From NCBI GenBank assembly GCA_045126475.1, contig JBGVOL010000026.1, positions 4,715-68,714 on the forward strand: a stretch of 64,000 nucleotides of DNA, read 5' to 3'. The first letter of the stretch is position 1; every line of letters starts with the position of its first letter. Source of the stretch: SVEL01 sp045126475 (GTDB lineage: Bacteria; Bacillota; Clostridia; Lachnospirales; Lachnospiraceae). This document shows positions 16,049 through 23,844 of the stretch, piece after piece. The notes beneath the pieces are model-generated. The model was given only the letters and a program-made list of their open reading frames with translations. It was not told the origin of the DNA and made no database searches. The translations under genes were made by a program, and so were the position numbers.

Positions 16049-17377
16049 ATGGAGTTTGTCACAGGAATAATAGAGAGAGAAGACATAGAGCTTAAGGAGC
16101 TGTTGTTAAAAAATCAGGGTGACAGTGTAATTGTAGAGGGAGCTGTTCACAGTATACGAAATATGGGAGAGATAAGCTTCATTATCCTAAGAAAACGGGA
16201 TGGTCTTATACAGACTGTTCTTGAGGAAAATAAATTGGACTGTCAGCCTGAGAAGGTAAGAGAGGGCGACTTTATCAGAGTCAGAGGTACCGTCAGGGAT
16301 GAGGAGAGAGCACCTCACGGCAAGGAGATATGCATAGAAAATTATGAACATATTACAAAGATTTCTGAAGCCATGCCTATAGCCATTGATAAGTGGAAGC
16401 TCGGCACATCACTTGAAACAAAGCTTGACAACAGGGCATTAGTCCTCAGGAACATAAGAGAAAGAGCAAAGTTCCGTATTCAGGAGGCAATAGGCAGAGG
16501 CTTTAGGGAGTATCTGCAAAAGAATGGATTTACGGAGATACACACACCAAAGGTTGGTGCCAAGAGTGCCGAGGGCGGAGCAAACCTGTTCAAGCTGACA
16601 TATTTCCACAGACCGGCAGTTTTGCAGCAGAGCCCCCAGTTATATAAACAGATGATGGTCGGTGTATTTGACAGAGTGTTTGAGGTAGGCCCCGTATTCA
16701 GAGCCGAGAAGCACAACACACGCCGCCATTTAAATGAATACACCAGTATGGACTTTGAGATGGGATATATAAACAGCTTTATGGATATATGTCAGATGGA
16801 AACAGGATTTTTACAATATACTATGGAGCTTCTTGAGAACGAATATGCTGACGAGTTAAAAATATTGAAAATAGACCTTCCGAAGGTCGACAAAATACCG
16901 TATGTAAGATTTGATGAGGCGAAAAAACTTGTGTCTGAAAAATACGGTAAAGCCATAAAGAATCCATTTGACTTAGAGCCTGAAGAGGAAGAACTCATCG
17001 GTAAATATTTTAAAGAAGAGTATGATTCAGACTTTGTATTTGTAACACATTATCCATCAAAGAAGAGACCGTTCTACGCAATGGACGACCCGGAGGATGA
17101 GCGCTATACCTTAAGCTTTGATTTGCTTTACAAGGGACTTGAGATAACAACCGGCGGACAGCGAATACATGAGCATCAGATGTTGTTAGATAAGCTTGAG
17201 AAAAAGGGAATGACGGAGGAAGGACTTGAAGACTACTTAAACGTATTCAAGTACGGAATGCCGCCGCACGGAGGTCTTGGAATCGGCTTAGAGCGACTCA
17301 CAATGCAGCTTCTCGGCGAGGACAATGTAAGAGAAGCATGCCTCTTCCCACGCGATTTAAGCAGACTTACACCATAG
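16049..17377 (+). CDS. aspS2: Aspartyl-tRNA synthetase, archaeal-type, probably non-discriminating
   Basis: Charges tRNA(Asp), and probably tRNA(Asn), with aspartate. The N-terminal OB-fold anticodon-binding domain is followed by the class II core with motif 2 FRAEKHNTRRHLNEYTSMDFE and motif 3 GLGIGLERLTMQLL. At 442 aa it is the short archaeal/eukaryotic type, not the roughly 590-aa bacterial AspS. Such enzymes in clostridia usually pair with GatCAB, which is encoded 1.3 kb downstream, so mischarged Asp-tRNA(Asn) is the inferred product. Start at 16049 (GGAGG, 8-nt spacing). The GTG at 16043 is too close to that site. The assignment of relaxed specificity is inference. Confidence 0.93.
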   Translation: MEFVTGIIEREDIELKELLLKNQGDSVIVEGAVHSIRNMGEISFIILRKRDGLIQTVLEENKLDCQPEKVREGDFIRVRGTVRDEERAPHGKEICIENYEHITKISEAMPIAIDKWKLGTSLETKLDNRALVLRNIRERAKFRIQEAIGRGFREYLQKNGFTEIHTPKVGAKSAEGGANLFKLTYFHRPAVLQQSPQLYKQMMVGVFDRVFEVGPVFRAEKHNTRRHLNEYTSMDFEMGYINSFMDICQMETGFLQYTMELLENEYADELKILKIDLPKVDKIPYVRFDEAKKLVSEKYGKAIKNPFDLEPEEEELIGKYFKEEYDSDFVFVTHYPSKKRPFYAMDDPEDERYTLSFDLLYKGLEITTGGQRIHEHQMLLDKLEKKGMTEEGLEDYLNVFKYGMPPHGGLGIGLERLTMQLLGEDNVREACLFPRDLSRLTP

Positions 17378-17390
17378 GGAAATATGATAT

Positions 17391-17470
17391 GATACAGGGG
17401 GACGCTCCCCGATACAGGGGGACGCTCCTTGATACAGAGGGACACTCCTCGATACAGGAGAACCGTCCCC
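17391..17470. repeat. Four-unit 20-bp tandem repeat element, copy 2
   Basis: Three GATACAGGGGGACGCT-type units (17391, 17411 and 17431, the third slightly diverged) and a terminal AGAACCGTCCCC unit (17451-17470) repeat the exact architecture of the 13895 element. It occupies most of the 110-bp gap between aspS2 and dapL and would be transcribed with the operon, where the G-rich units could pair with the C-rich end. Confidence 0.9.
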
Positions 17471-17487
17471 AATGAAAGGAGATTAGG

Positions 17488-18702
17488 ATGTTTAAGATAA
17501 ATGAAAATTATTTGAAGTTACCGGGAAGCTATCTCTTCTCGACCATTGCAAAGAAGGTAAATGCATATTCAACCGCAAACCCTGACAAGAAGGTTATCCG
17601 CCTTGGTATAGGTGATGTCACACAGCCGCTTGCACCGGCAATCATCGATTCGCTTCACAAGGCTGTGGATGAGATGGGAAATGAGGCAGGCTTTCATGGA
17701 TACGCACCTGATTTGGGTTATGAGTTTTTGAGAAATGCCATAGCAAAAAATGATTATGAGGCGAGAGGCTGTAACATAGCACCTGATGAGATATTCGTAT
17801 CTGACGGAGCAAAGAGTGATTCGGGAAATATTCAGGAGATATTTGCAACAGACAATAAAATAGCAGTATGCGACCCTGTTTATCCTGTATATGTGGACAC
17901 AAATGTCATGGCAGGAAGAACAGGAAGTTATGATATAAATACAGAAGTATGGAGCGACGTTATTTACATGCCATGTACGGCAGACAATAATTTCGCACCG
18001 GAGCTTCCGAAGGAAACGCCGGATATTATTTATCTCTGTTTCCCAAATAATCCTACGGGAGCAACCATCACAAAGGATGAGCTTCAGAAGTGGGTTGATT
18101 ATGCCAATAAAAATGGCTGTGTCATTATTTATGATGCAGCGTACGAAGCATATATTTCAGAGGAGAATGTGCCACACAGCATTTATGAATGCGAGGGGGC
18201 AAGAACATGTGCCATAGAGCTTCATTCATTCTCTAAGAATGCGGGATTTACAGGACTTCGTCTGGGATACACAGTTGTGCCGAAGGATTTAAAGAGTGGA
18301 GATGTTATGCTTCATTCACTCTGGGCAAGAAGACACGGAACAAAGTATAACGGAGCCCCATATATTGTACAGCGTGCAGGAGAGGCAGTCTATTCCGAAG
18401 AGGGAAAGAAGCAGCTTAAGGAGCAGGTTGCGTATTATATGAACAACGCAAAATACATTTTAACCGGCCTTAAGGAAGCGGGTTACACAGTATCCGGCGG
18501 CGTAAATGCTCCGTATATATGGCTTAAGACACCGGATAAGATGACAAGCTGGCAGTTCTTTGATTATCTTCTTGAGAATGCCAATGTTGTGGGAACGCCG
18601 GGTTCAGGATTCGGACCTAACGGAGAAGGATATTTCAGACTGACAGCCTTTGGAACATACGAGAATACTGTGGAGGCAATAGACAGGATTAAGAAGTTAT
18701 AA
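17488..18702 (+). CDS. dapL: LL-diaminopimelate aminotransferase DapL
   Basis: Converts tetrahydrodipicolinate directly to LL-diaminopimelate with glutamate as amino donor, a one-step route for lysine and peptidoglycan diaminopimelate. It is a PLP fold-type I enzyme of 404 aa with the DapL-type N-terminus (INENYLKLPGSYLFSTIAKKV), the substrate loop CFPNNPTGATI and the PLP lysine in ELHSFSKNAGFTGLRLGY. The start follows AAAGGAGATTAGG. It lies between aspS2 and gatC in the glnA operon. Its need for glutamate ties it to the surrounding nitrogen genes. Confidence 0.95.
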   Translation: MFKINENYLKLPGSYLFSTIAKKVNAYSTANPDKKVIRLGIGDVTQPLAPAIIDSLHKAVDEMGNEAGFHGYAPDLGYEFLRNAIAKNDYEARGCNIAPDEIFVSDGAKSDSGNIQEIFATDNKIAVCDPVYPVYVDTNVMAGRTGSYDINTEVWSDVIYMPCTADNNFAPELPKETPDIIYLCFPNNPTGATITKDELQKWVDYANKNGCVIIYDAAYEAYISEENVPHSIYECEGARTCAIELHSFSKNAGFTGLRLGYTVVPKDLKSGDVMLHSLWARRHGTKYNGAPYIVQRAGEAVYSEEGKKQLKEQVAYYMNNAKYILTGLKEAGYTVSGGVNAPYIWLKTPDKMTSWQFFDYLLENANVVGTPGSGFGPNGEGYFRLTAFGTYENTVEAIDRIKKL

Positions 18703-18736
18703 CACTAAATGACAGTGACAAGGAGTGAATATTAAT

Positions 18737-19030
18737 ATGTCTGCGAAGAAAATAGATGATATGACCATGGACAACGTAGAGATACTTGCCAAGCTGGCAC
18801 TTAGCAGTGATGAGCGGACAAAGGCCATGGAGGAAATGGAAAAAATTCTGGCATATGTTGATAAGTTAAATGAGCTTGACACAAGTGAAGTTGAACCGCT
18901 TGTTCATGTTATGCCGGGTGTAAATGTTTTTCGTGAGGATGAAGTGACTAATCCCGACGGAGCGGAGGAGTCTCTTAAGAATGCTCCTAAGAAAAAGGAC
19001 AACCAGTACATGGTTCCAAAGACAGTATAG
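18737..19030 (+). CDS. gatC: Asp/Glu-tRNA amidotransferase subunit GatC
   Basis: Small stabilising subunit of the GatCAB amidotransferase, 97 aa. Family features are VEILAKLALSSDE near the N-terminus, the LNELDTSEVEPLVHV strand and the FREDEV segment. Start chosen at the ATG 18737, 11 nt from AAGGAG. The GTG at 18725 overlaps that site. It is followed 12 bp later by gatA. The order C-A-B is typical for Firmicutes. Confidence 0.95.
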   Translation: MSAKKIDDMTMDNVEILAKLALSSDERTKAMEEMEKILAYVDKLNELDTSEVEPLVHVMPGVNVFREDEVTNPDGAEESLKNAPKKKDNQYMVPKTV

Positions 19031-19042
19031 GAGGAAATGCTC

Positions 19043-20509
19043 ATGGAAATTATGGAAATGACGGCGTTAGAGCTTGCCGAGAAAATAAAGACCGGACAGG
19101 TATCTGTAAAAGAAGCTGTGGAGACATATATCGACAGAATCAAAGAAGCAGACGGAAGTATCCATGCTTTTCTGACAGTATCGGGAGACGGTCTTGAAAA
19201 GAGAATAGAAGAAGTGCAAAAAGGCATTGAAGAAGGAAAATATACAGGAAAGCTTGCAGGTGTGCCTATTGCCGTTAAGGATAATATCTGTACAAATGGA
19301 ATGAGAACAACATGTGCGTCAAAGATGCTTGAAAATTTTGTACCGACATACGACGCGGAGGCAGTGAGACGTCTTGAGGAAGCCGGAATGATAGTTATCG
19401 GAAAGACAAACATGGATGAGTTTGCCATGGGAAGTACCACAGAGACTTCTGCATTCGGTGCAACAAAAAATCCATGGAACACAGACCATGTTCCGGGCGG
19501 TTCGTCAGGCGGTTCCTGCGCGGCGGTGGCAGCAGGAGAGACACCTCTGGCACTTGGTTCAGATACAGGCGGTTCAATCAGACAGCCGTCAGCATACTGT
19601 GGTGTGACAGGTCTTAAGCCTACATACGGCAGAGTTTCAAGGTCAGGACTTATAGCGTACGCTTCGTCTCTTGACCAGATAGGACCGGTGGGAAGAAATG
19701 TGGCAGACTGTGCCGCACTTTATGAGATAATTGCAGGCCATGATGATAAAGACAGCACAAGCCTTGACAGAGCAGCAGAGGCTATAGGCAGTCTTGACGG
19801 AGCAGGCCTTAAAGGAAGAAAAATCGGTATACCAAAGGAGTATCTTGCAGAGGGAACCGACGAGGAGGTTAAGGCAGCAATCCTTAAAGCGGTATCGCAG
19901 ATGGAGGAGGCAGGTGCTGTAGTAGAGTTCTTCTCACTTAAGATGGTTGATTACGTTATTCCGGCTTATTATATTATTGCCTGTGCAGAGGCAAGCTCAA
20001 ATCTTGAAAGATTTGACGGTGTAAAATACGGTTACAGAAATATGGAAGCATCAGAGCTTCATGAGATGTATAAAAAGAGCAGGGCAGAAGGCTTTGGCGA
20101 GGAGGTAAAGAGAAGAATTCTCTTAGGTTCCTTTGTACTCAGTGCAGGCTATTATGATGCATATTATATTAAGGCATTAAAGACAAAGCGACTTATCAAA
20201 GAGGAGTTTGACAGAGCATTTGAGAAATATGACTGTATACTGGCTCCTGCTGCGCCGACTACTGCACCAAAGATTGGTACTTCTTTAAGCGACCCGTTGC
20301 AGATGTACTTAAGTGATATATACACTGTTGCAGTAAATCTTGCGGGACTGCCTGCCATTAGCATACCATGTGGCAAAGACAGCAACGGACTTCCTATAGG
20401 AATGCAGATGATAGGTGATTTGTTCAGTGAGGGTACAATCATAAATATGGCAGCAGCCTATGAGAAGCTTCGCGGAGAATACAAAATGGCATGGAAGGAG
20501 GTAATGTGA
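19043..20509 (+). CDS. gatA: Asp/Glu-tRNA amidotransferase subunit GatA
   Basis: Glutaminase subunit that releases ammonia from glutamine for amidation of Asp-tRNA(Asn) and/or Glu-tRNA(Gln). Amidase-signature family: Lys in PIAVKDNICT, the Gly/Ser-rich segment PGGSSGGSCAAVAAGE, and the catalytic Ser in SDTGGSIRQPSAYCG. 488 aa. The first ATG (19037) overlaps the GGAGG site, so ATG 19043 with 8-nt spacing is preferred. The stop codon overlaps the gatB start (TGATG), indicating translational coupling. Confidence 0.97.
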   Translation: MEIMEMTALELAEKIKTGQVSVKEAVETYIDRIKEADGSIHAFLTVSGDGLEKRIEEVQKGIEEGKYTGKLAGVPIAVKDNICTNGMRTTCASKMLENFVPTYDAEAVRRLEEAGMIVIGKTNMDEFAMGSTTETSAFGATKNPWNTDHVPGGSSGGSCAAVAAGETPLALGSDTGGSIRQPSAYCGVTGLKPTYGRVSRSGLIAYASSLDQIGPVGRNVADCAALYEIIAGHDDKDSTSLDRAAEAIGSLDGAGLKGRKIGIPKEYLAEGTDEEVKAAILKAVSQMEEAGAVVEFFSLKMVDYVIPAYYIIACAEASSNLERFDGVKYGYRNMEASELHEMYKKSRAEGFGEEVKRRILLGSFVLSAGYYDAYYIKALKTKRLIKEEFDRAFEKYDCILAPAAPTTAPKIGTSLSDPLQMYLSDIYTVAVNLAGLPAISIPCGKDSNGLPIGMQMIGDLFSEGTIINMAAAYEKLRGEYKMAWKEVM

Positions 20510-21939
20510 TGGCTAAACAGTATGAAACAGTCATTGGTCTTGAGGTTCATGTGGAGCTTGCCACAAAGACAAAAATTTTCTGTGGATGTTCTACAAAATT
20601 CGGTGGTGCCGTCAATTCACATACCTGCCCTGTGTGTACAGGTATGCCGGGAGCATTACCGGTACTGAATAAACAGGTGGTGGAGTTCGCCATTGCCCTT
20701 GGAAATGCTACAAACTGTACCATAACAAAGTACTGCAGATTTGACAGAAAGAATTATTTCTATCCTGACAATCCTCAGAATTACCAGATTTCACAGCTTT
20801 ATCTGCCAATATGCAGGGACGGACAGATTGAGATAGAGACGGGCGCGGGTAAGAAGACTGTCAGAATACACGAAATGCATATGGAGGAGGACGCCGGAAA
20901 ACTCATCCATGATGAGTGGGAGGACTGCTCACTTGTGGACTATAACAGAAGCGGTGTGCCTCTTATAGAGATAGTTTCCGAGCCTGATATGCGTACGGCA
21001 GACGAGGTAATTGCTTATCTTGAGAAGCTTCGAATGATTTGTCAGTACCTTGGTGTATCCGACTGTAAGCTTCAGGAGGGTTCCATGAGAGCCGATGTAA
21101 ACCTGTCGGTGAGAGAGGTTGGAAGCGACACCCTGGGAACAAGAACAGAGATGAAGAACTTAAACTCATTTAAGGCGATTCAGCACGCTATTGAGGGAGA
21201 GCGTGAGCGACAGATAGAGCTTTTGGAAGAAGGAAAAAAGGTCACACAGGAAACACGCCGTTGGGACGACAACAAGGAAGCATCATTTGCCATGCGTTCA
21301 AAGGAGGATGCAAAGGATTACAGATACTTCCCTGAGCCTGATTTACAGCCAATCGTCATTTCCGATGAGTGGATTAATTCCATTAAGGAAAGACAGCCTG
21401 AGTTCCAGAAGGAGAAGGCAGAGCGATATAAAAAGGAGTACGGATTATCGGACTATGATGCTGACATTCTCACACAGAACCGCCATATGGCAGATATGTT
21501 TGAGGAGACTGCAAAGCTCTGCGGCAATCCTAAGAAAGCGGCTAACTGGTTTATGGGCGAGGTGCTTCGTACCCTTAAGGACAAAGCCATGGACCCTGAG
21601 GAACTTACATTCTCACCAAAGAATCTTGCAGCCATTATAAAGGCCATGGATGAGGGCAAGATAAATCAGGGAAATGCCCAGAAGGTATTTGCCAAGGTAT
21701 TTGAGGAAGATGTCGAGCCGTTAGCTTACATGGAGGAGCACGGACTAATGATGGTATCCGATACGGGAGCTATCGAGGCAGCAGTTTTGGAGGTGCTTGC
21801 AGAAAATCCAAATACTGTTGAGGAGTATCGAAGCGGTAAGGATAAGGTTCTTGGATTCCTTGTAGGCCAGGTAATGAAGAAGATGAAGGGCAAGGGTGAT
21901 CCTGCCAAGGTAAATGAAATATTGAGAGAGAAGTTATAA
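20509..21939 (+). CDS. gatB: Asp/Glu-tRNA amidotransferase subunit GatB
   Basis: Kinase and transamidase subunit that activates the mischarged aminoacyl-tRNA and adds ammonia from GatA. The 476-aa protein has the GatB cradle (TVIGLEVHVELATKTKIFCGC, with cysteines for zinc in CSTKFG and HTCPVC) and the C-terminal YqeY-like tail (KVNEILREKL). ATG 20509 overlaps the gatA stop and has GGAGG upstream inside gatA. This is the last gene of the long glnA operon, with a terminator 5 bp later. Confidence 0.97.
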   Translation: MAKQYETVIGLEVHVELATKTKIFCGCSTKFGGAVNSHTCPVCTGMPGALPVLNKQVVEFAIALGNATNCTITKYCRFDRKNYFYPDNPQNYQISQLYLPICRDGQIEIETGAGKKTVRIHEMHMEEDAGKLIHDEWEDCSLVDYNRSGVPLIEIVSEPDMRTADEVIAYLEKLRMICQYLGVSDCKLQEGSMRADVNLSVREVGSDTLGTRTEMKNLNSFKAIQHAIEGERERQIELLEEGKKVTQETRRWDDNKEASFAMRSKEDAKDYRYFPEPDLQPIVISDEWINSIKERQPEFQKEKAERYKKEYGLSDYDADILTQNRHMADMFEETAKLCGNPKKAANWFMGEVLRTLKDKAMDPEELTFSPKNLAAIIKAMDEGKINQGNAQKVFAKVFEEDVEPLAYMEEHGLMMVSDTGAIEAAVLEVLAENPNTVEEYRSGKDKVLGFLVGQVMKKMKGKGDPAKVNEILREKL

Positions 21940-21943
21940 ATGG

Positions 21944-21985
21944 AATCGGCTAGTCTGGAAATTGTTTCAGATTAGCCGATTTTTG
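21944..21985 (+). terminator. Terminator of the glnA-gatB operon
   Basis: The arms AATCGGCTAGTCTG and CAGATTAGCCGATT (one G-U pair) enclose a short AT-rich loop and are followed by T5, directly after the gatB stop. Confidence 0.85.
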
Positions 21986-22018
21986 CAGGAATGGATGGTT
22001 TTAAATTTCCTACGATTA

Positions 22019-22094
22019 TTGACAATATGAATTGATATTTATACAATAAATCTATATTTTACCAACTCGTAATACACCAACTTACGAGTTGGTA
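22019..22094 (+). promoter_or_regulatory. Promoter and 12-13-bp palindrome upstream of the 127-aa gene
   Basis: TTGACA (22019-22024), 17-bp spacer and TACAAT (22042-22047) form a good sigma-A promoter. In the short leader lies a perfect inverted repeat with arms ACCAACTCGTAA (22061-22072) and TTACGAGTTGGT (22082-22093), flanked by T and A. It has no U-tract, so it is more likely an operator or a leader hairpin than a terminator. Confidence 0.6.
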
Positions 22095-22117
22095 AAAAGA
22101 GAATGGGAGGATAAATC

Positions 22118-22501
22118 ATGGGATATGAAGATTATTTAAAGAAAGCAAACGATATATTGACACTTGAGGAAGCTGATGACATACTTTCCCAGATTCAGAA
22201 CAGTATAGACAGTTCGGATGAGGATGCAGCGGAGCTGTACAATGATTTCCTTGAAGGTGCATTTGCATATGCAAGTGTGCGAAGCGGCTGGCTGCTGCTG
22301 TCAAAAGAAGAGAAGATGGAGCAGGACAAGGGCAGAACTCTTAAGCATGACTCCGTTATTAACAGGGTAAATATACTGGCAAGATATCTTGAAAAGACAG
22401 GTAAGGATATTTCGTGGAGAGATAAATTAGGTGATTCAAGAAAGAGAATAGGAGATTTTGCGTGTTACGCGGCACTATTTTATGGACTGTCTGCCAGATA
22501 G
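22118..22501 (+). CDS. Hypothetical protein, 127 aa
   Basis: An acidic, mostly helical soluble protein (LEEADDILSQIQNSIDSSDEDAAELYNDFLEGAFAYA is split by short turns) with no signal peptide or known motif. The start follows GGGAGG with 8-nt spacing and has its own promoter with a palindrome in the leader. Small ORFs and a Fic gene follow on the same strand. I do not recognise the family. An accessory or antitoxin-like role is possible but unsupported. Confidence 0.7.
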   Translation: MGYEDYLKKANDILTLEEADDILSQIQNSIDSSDEDAAELYNDFLEGAFAYASVRSGWLLLSKEEKMEQDKGRTLKHDSVINRVNILARYLEKTGKDISWRDKLGDSRKRIGDFACYAALFYGLSAR

Positions 22502-22522
22502 GCAAGTGGAGGGAAAAGTAAA

Positions 22523-22853
22523 ATGAAAGATTCCTATGACGAAATATTACAAAAAACATTTGCCCATCCGGATATTGTAAAATATATGAAAGAGCTTTTA
22601 TTGACTGAAATACAGACGGATGAGCGGGACGGGGCTGCAGACAAATTCAGGTTTAAATGGTAAGGTAGTAGGAATAGCAAAGAATGAAGAGAATTTTGTC
22701 TTTGATATAGGGACGGTTGAGGATACATATATATCCGTAGGAAAGTTTTACATGGAGGATAATGAAACCAGTATAAAAATAAAGGTAAATTATACCGGTG
22801 AGGAGTCGGTTGATAAGAGGATTGATAGGATAATTGCTTCGTTGAGGAGATAG
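22523..22853 (+). pseudogene. Small gene, apparently frameshifted (two overlapping ORFs)
   Basis: ORF a (22523-22663, 46 aa, MKDSYDEILQKTFAHPDIVK...) has a good GGAGGG site. ORF b (22620-22853, 77 aa), in another frame, overlaps its last 44 nt, has no ribosome site and its first dozen codons look non-native. The sensible reading is one gene of about 105 codons whose frame changes between about 22620 and 22660. Two genuinely overlapping genes cannot be excluded. The C-terminal part (VGIAKNEENFVFDIGTVEDTYISVGKF) is beta-rich. Function unknown. Confidence 0.5.
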
Positions 22854-22944
22854 CTTACAGTGCTGCGAAAATTTAAAATGGAAAATACGTTGATAATTCT
22901 AAAAAAAGAGCACATAATGTATTAAAACAGGGAGAGAAATTGAT

Positions 22945-23550
22945 ATGATATTAGAGAACAAATTGGGAATAACAGACTCCGCACAGCTTGCAAATGAAGA
23001 AGAAAGAATCAGCAAGAAGAAAGCTGCCCAAATGTTTGAAACGGGATATTTAGATAAGCTGAAAGCCGGTTCAGTGGAGTCACTTGTCATGATTCAGAAA
23101 TATCTATTTGAAGAAATTTATGAATTTGCCGGACAAATACGTGAAGTCAATATTGCAAAAGGAAGTTTTAGATTTGCACCGGTGATGTATTTGGAAGAAG
23201 CATTGAAAAAAATTGAAAAGATGCCTCAGTCCACATATGATGAAATAATTGAAAAGTATGTGGAGATGAATGTGGCGCATCCTTTTAGAGAAGGAAACGG
23301 AAGAAGTACAAGAATATGGCTGGATCTTATATTAAAAAATGAGCTTGGAAAAGTTGTCGATTGGAGTCTGGTTGATAAGGATGATTACCTTCTTGCCATG
23401 GAGAGAAGTCCGATAAAAGATATTGAGATAAAATACCTTTTGAACGAAGCATTGACAGACAAAATAAATGACCGTGAAGTTTATATGAAGGGAATTGATC
23501 ATAGTTACTATTATGAAGGATACACCACATATAAAACAGGCGAGTTGTAG
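22945..23550 (+). CDS. Fic-domain AMP-transferase, class III (NmFic-like)
   Basis: A 201-aa protein-AMPylating enzyme. The Fic core motif is HPFREGNGRSTR with catalytic His112, preceded by the helical FAGQIREVNIAKGSFRFAPVMYL flap region. The C-terminus carries the autoinhibitory S-x-x-x-E-G motif (Ser187, Glu191 in SYYYEG), the arrangement of class III enzymes such as Neisseria NmFic, which AMPylates GyrB and ParE when relieved by dilution or mutation. A separate antitoxin gene is therefore not needed. The sequence is close to NmFic over its length. The start follows AGGGAGAG. The target here is inferred only. Confidence 0.93.
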   Translation: MILENKLGITDSAQLANEEERISKKKAAQMFETGYLDKLKAGSVESLVMIQKYLFEEIYEFAGQIREVNIAKGSFRFAPVMYLEEALKKIEKMPQSTYDEIIEKYVEMNVAHPFREGNGRSTRIWLDLILKNELGKVVDWSLVDKDDYLLAMERSPIKDIEIKYLLNEALTDKINDREVYMKGIDHSYYYEGYTTYKTGEL

Positions 23551-23568
23551 AAGTAAAATGCTATTTAG

Positions 23569-23761
23569 TTACTATTCACAGTCCTTACACCTGCATTCGT
23601 AAAACCCATCCGCTATGCGTCTGGTCGCCGCTTTGAGGCTTTACGTTTTACTCATTTGGTGGAAGTTCCTGCTTCGCAGGTCTGATTTAGAAACATAAAC
23701 AATTTCTTACATGCAAGCATGACGATATTGTTTATGTTTCTAAATCAACTGTGAATAGTAA
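23569..23761. mobile_element. MITE-like element, 193 bp, 13-bp terminal inverted repeats
   Basis: Perfect terminal inverted repeats TTACTATTCACAG (23569-23581) and CTGTGAATAGTAA (23749-23761) bound a non-coding segment. Inside are a 20-bp perfect inverted repeat (23684-23703 with 23727-23746, core GATTTAGAAACATAAAC) with a CATGC/GCATG apex, and a smaller CCTGC-ttc-GCAGG hairpin. The left 60 bp match the sequence after gltD (11616-11676) in inverse orientation, which shows it is a dispersed repeat. It has no ORF, so mobility would need a transposase in trans. No target-site duplication is obvious. Confidence 0.8.
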
Positions 23762-23782
23762 ACTTTTTTAATTAAAATTCTT

Positions 23783-23809
23783 TGTCACCTTTTGTCGTTT
23801 CCGCACGTC
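23783..23809 (+). promoter_or_regulatory. Candidate ECF (sigma-V-type) promoter for the MBOAT operon
   Basis: TGTCACCTTTT (-35 region, 23783-23793) and CGTC (23806-23809) lie 17 bp apart. The arrangement resembles the TGAAAC...CGTC promoters recognised by Firmicute ECF factors of the sigma-V type, with a T-rich stretch after the -35. The predicted start lies about 30 bp before the MBOAT gene. The match is partial (4 of 6 at -35). Autoregulation by the sigma factor at 26178 is inferred. Confidence 0.5.
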
Positions 23810-23844
23810 ATATTTATGTAACGAATAAACGGAGGGAACGATAG

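Noticed and set aside
13895..17470. CRISPR-like repeats (GATACAGGGGGACG units)
   Set aside because: Units are directly tandem with no spacers, only four per locus, and no cas genes are nearby.
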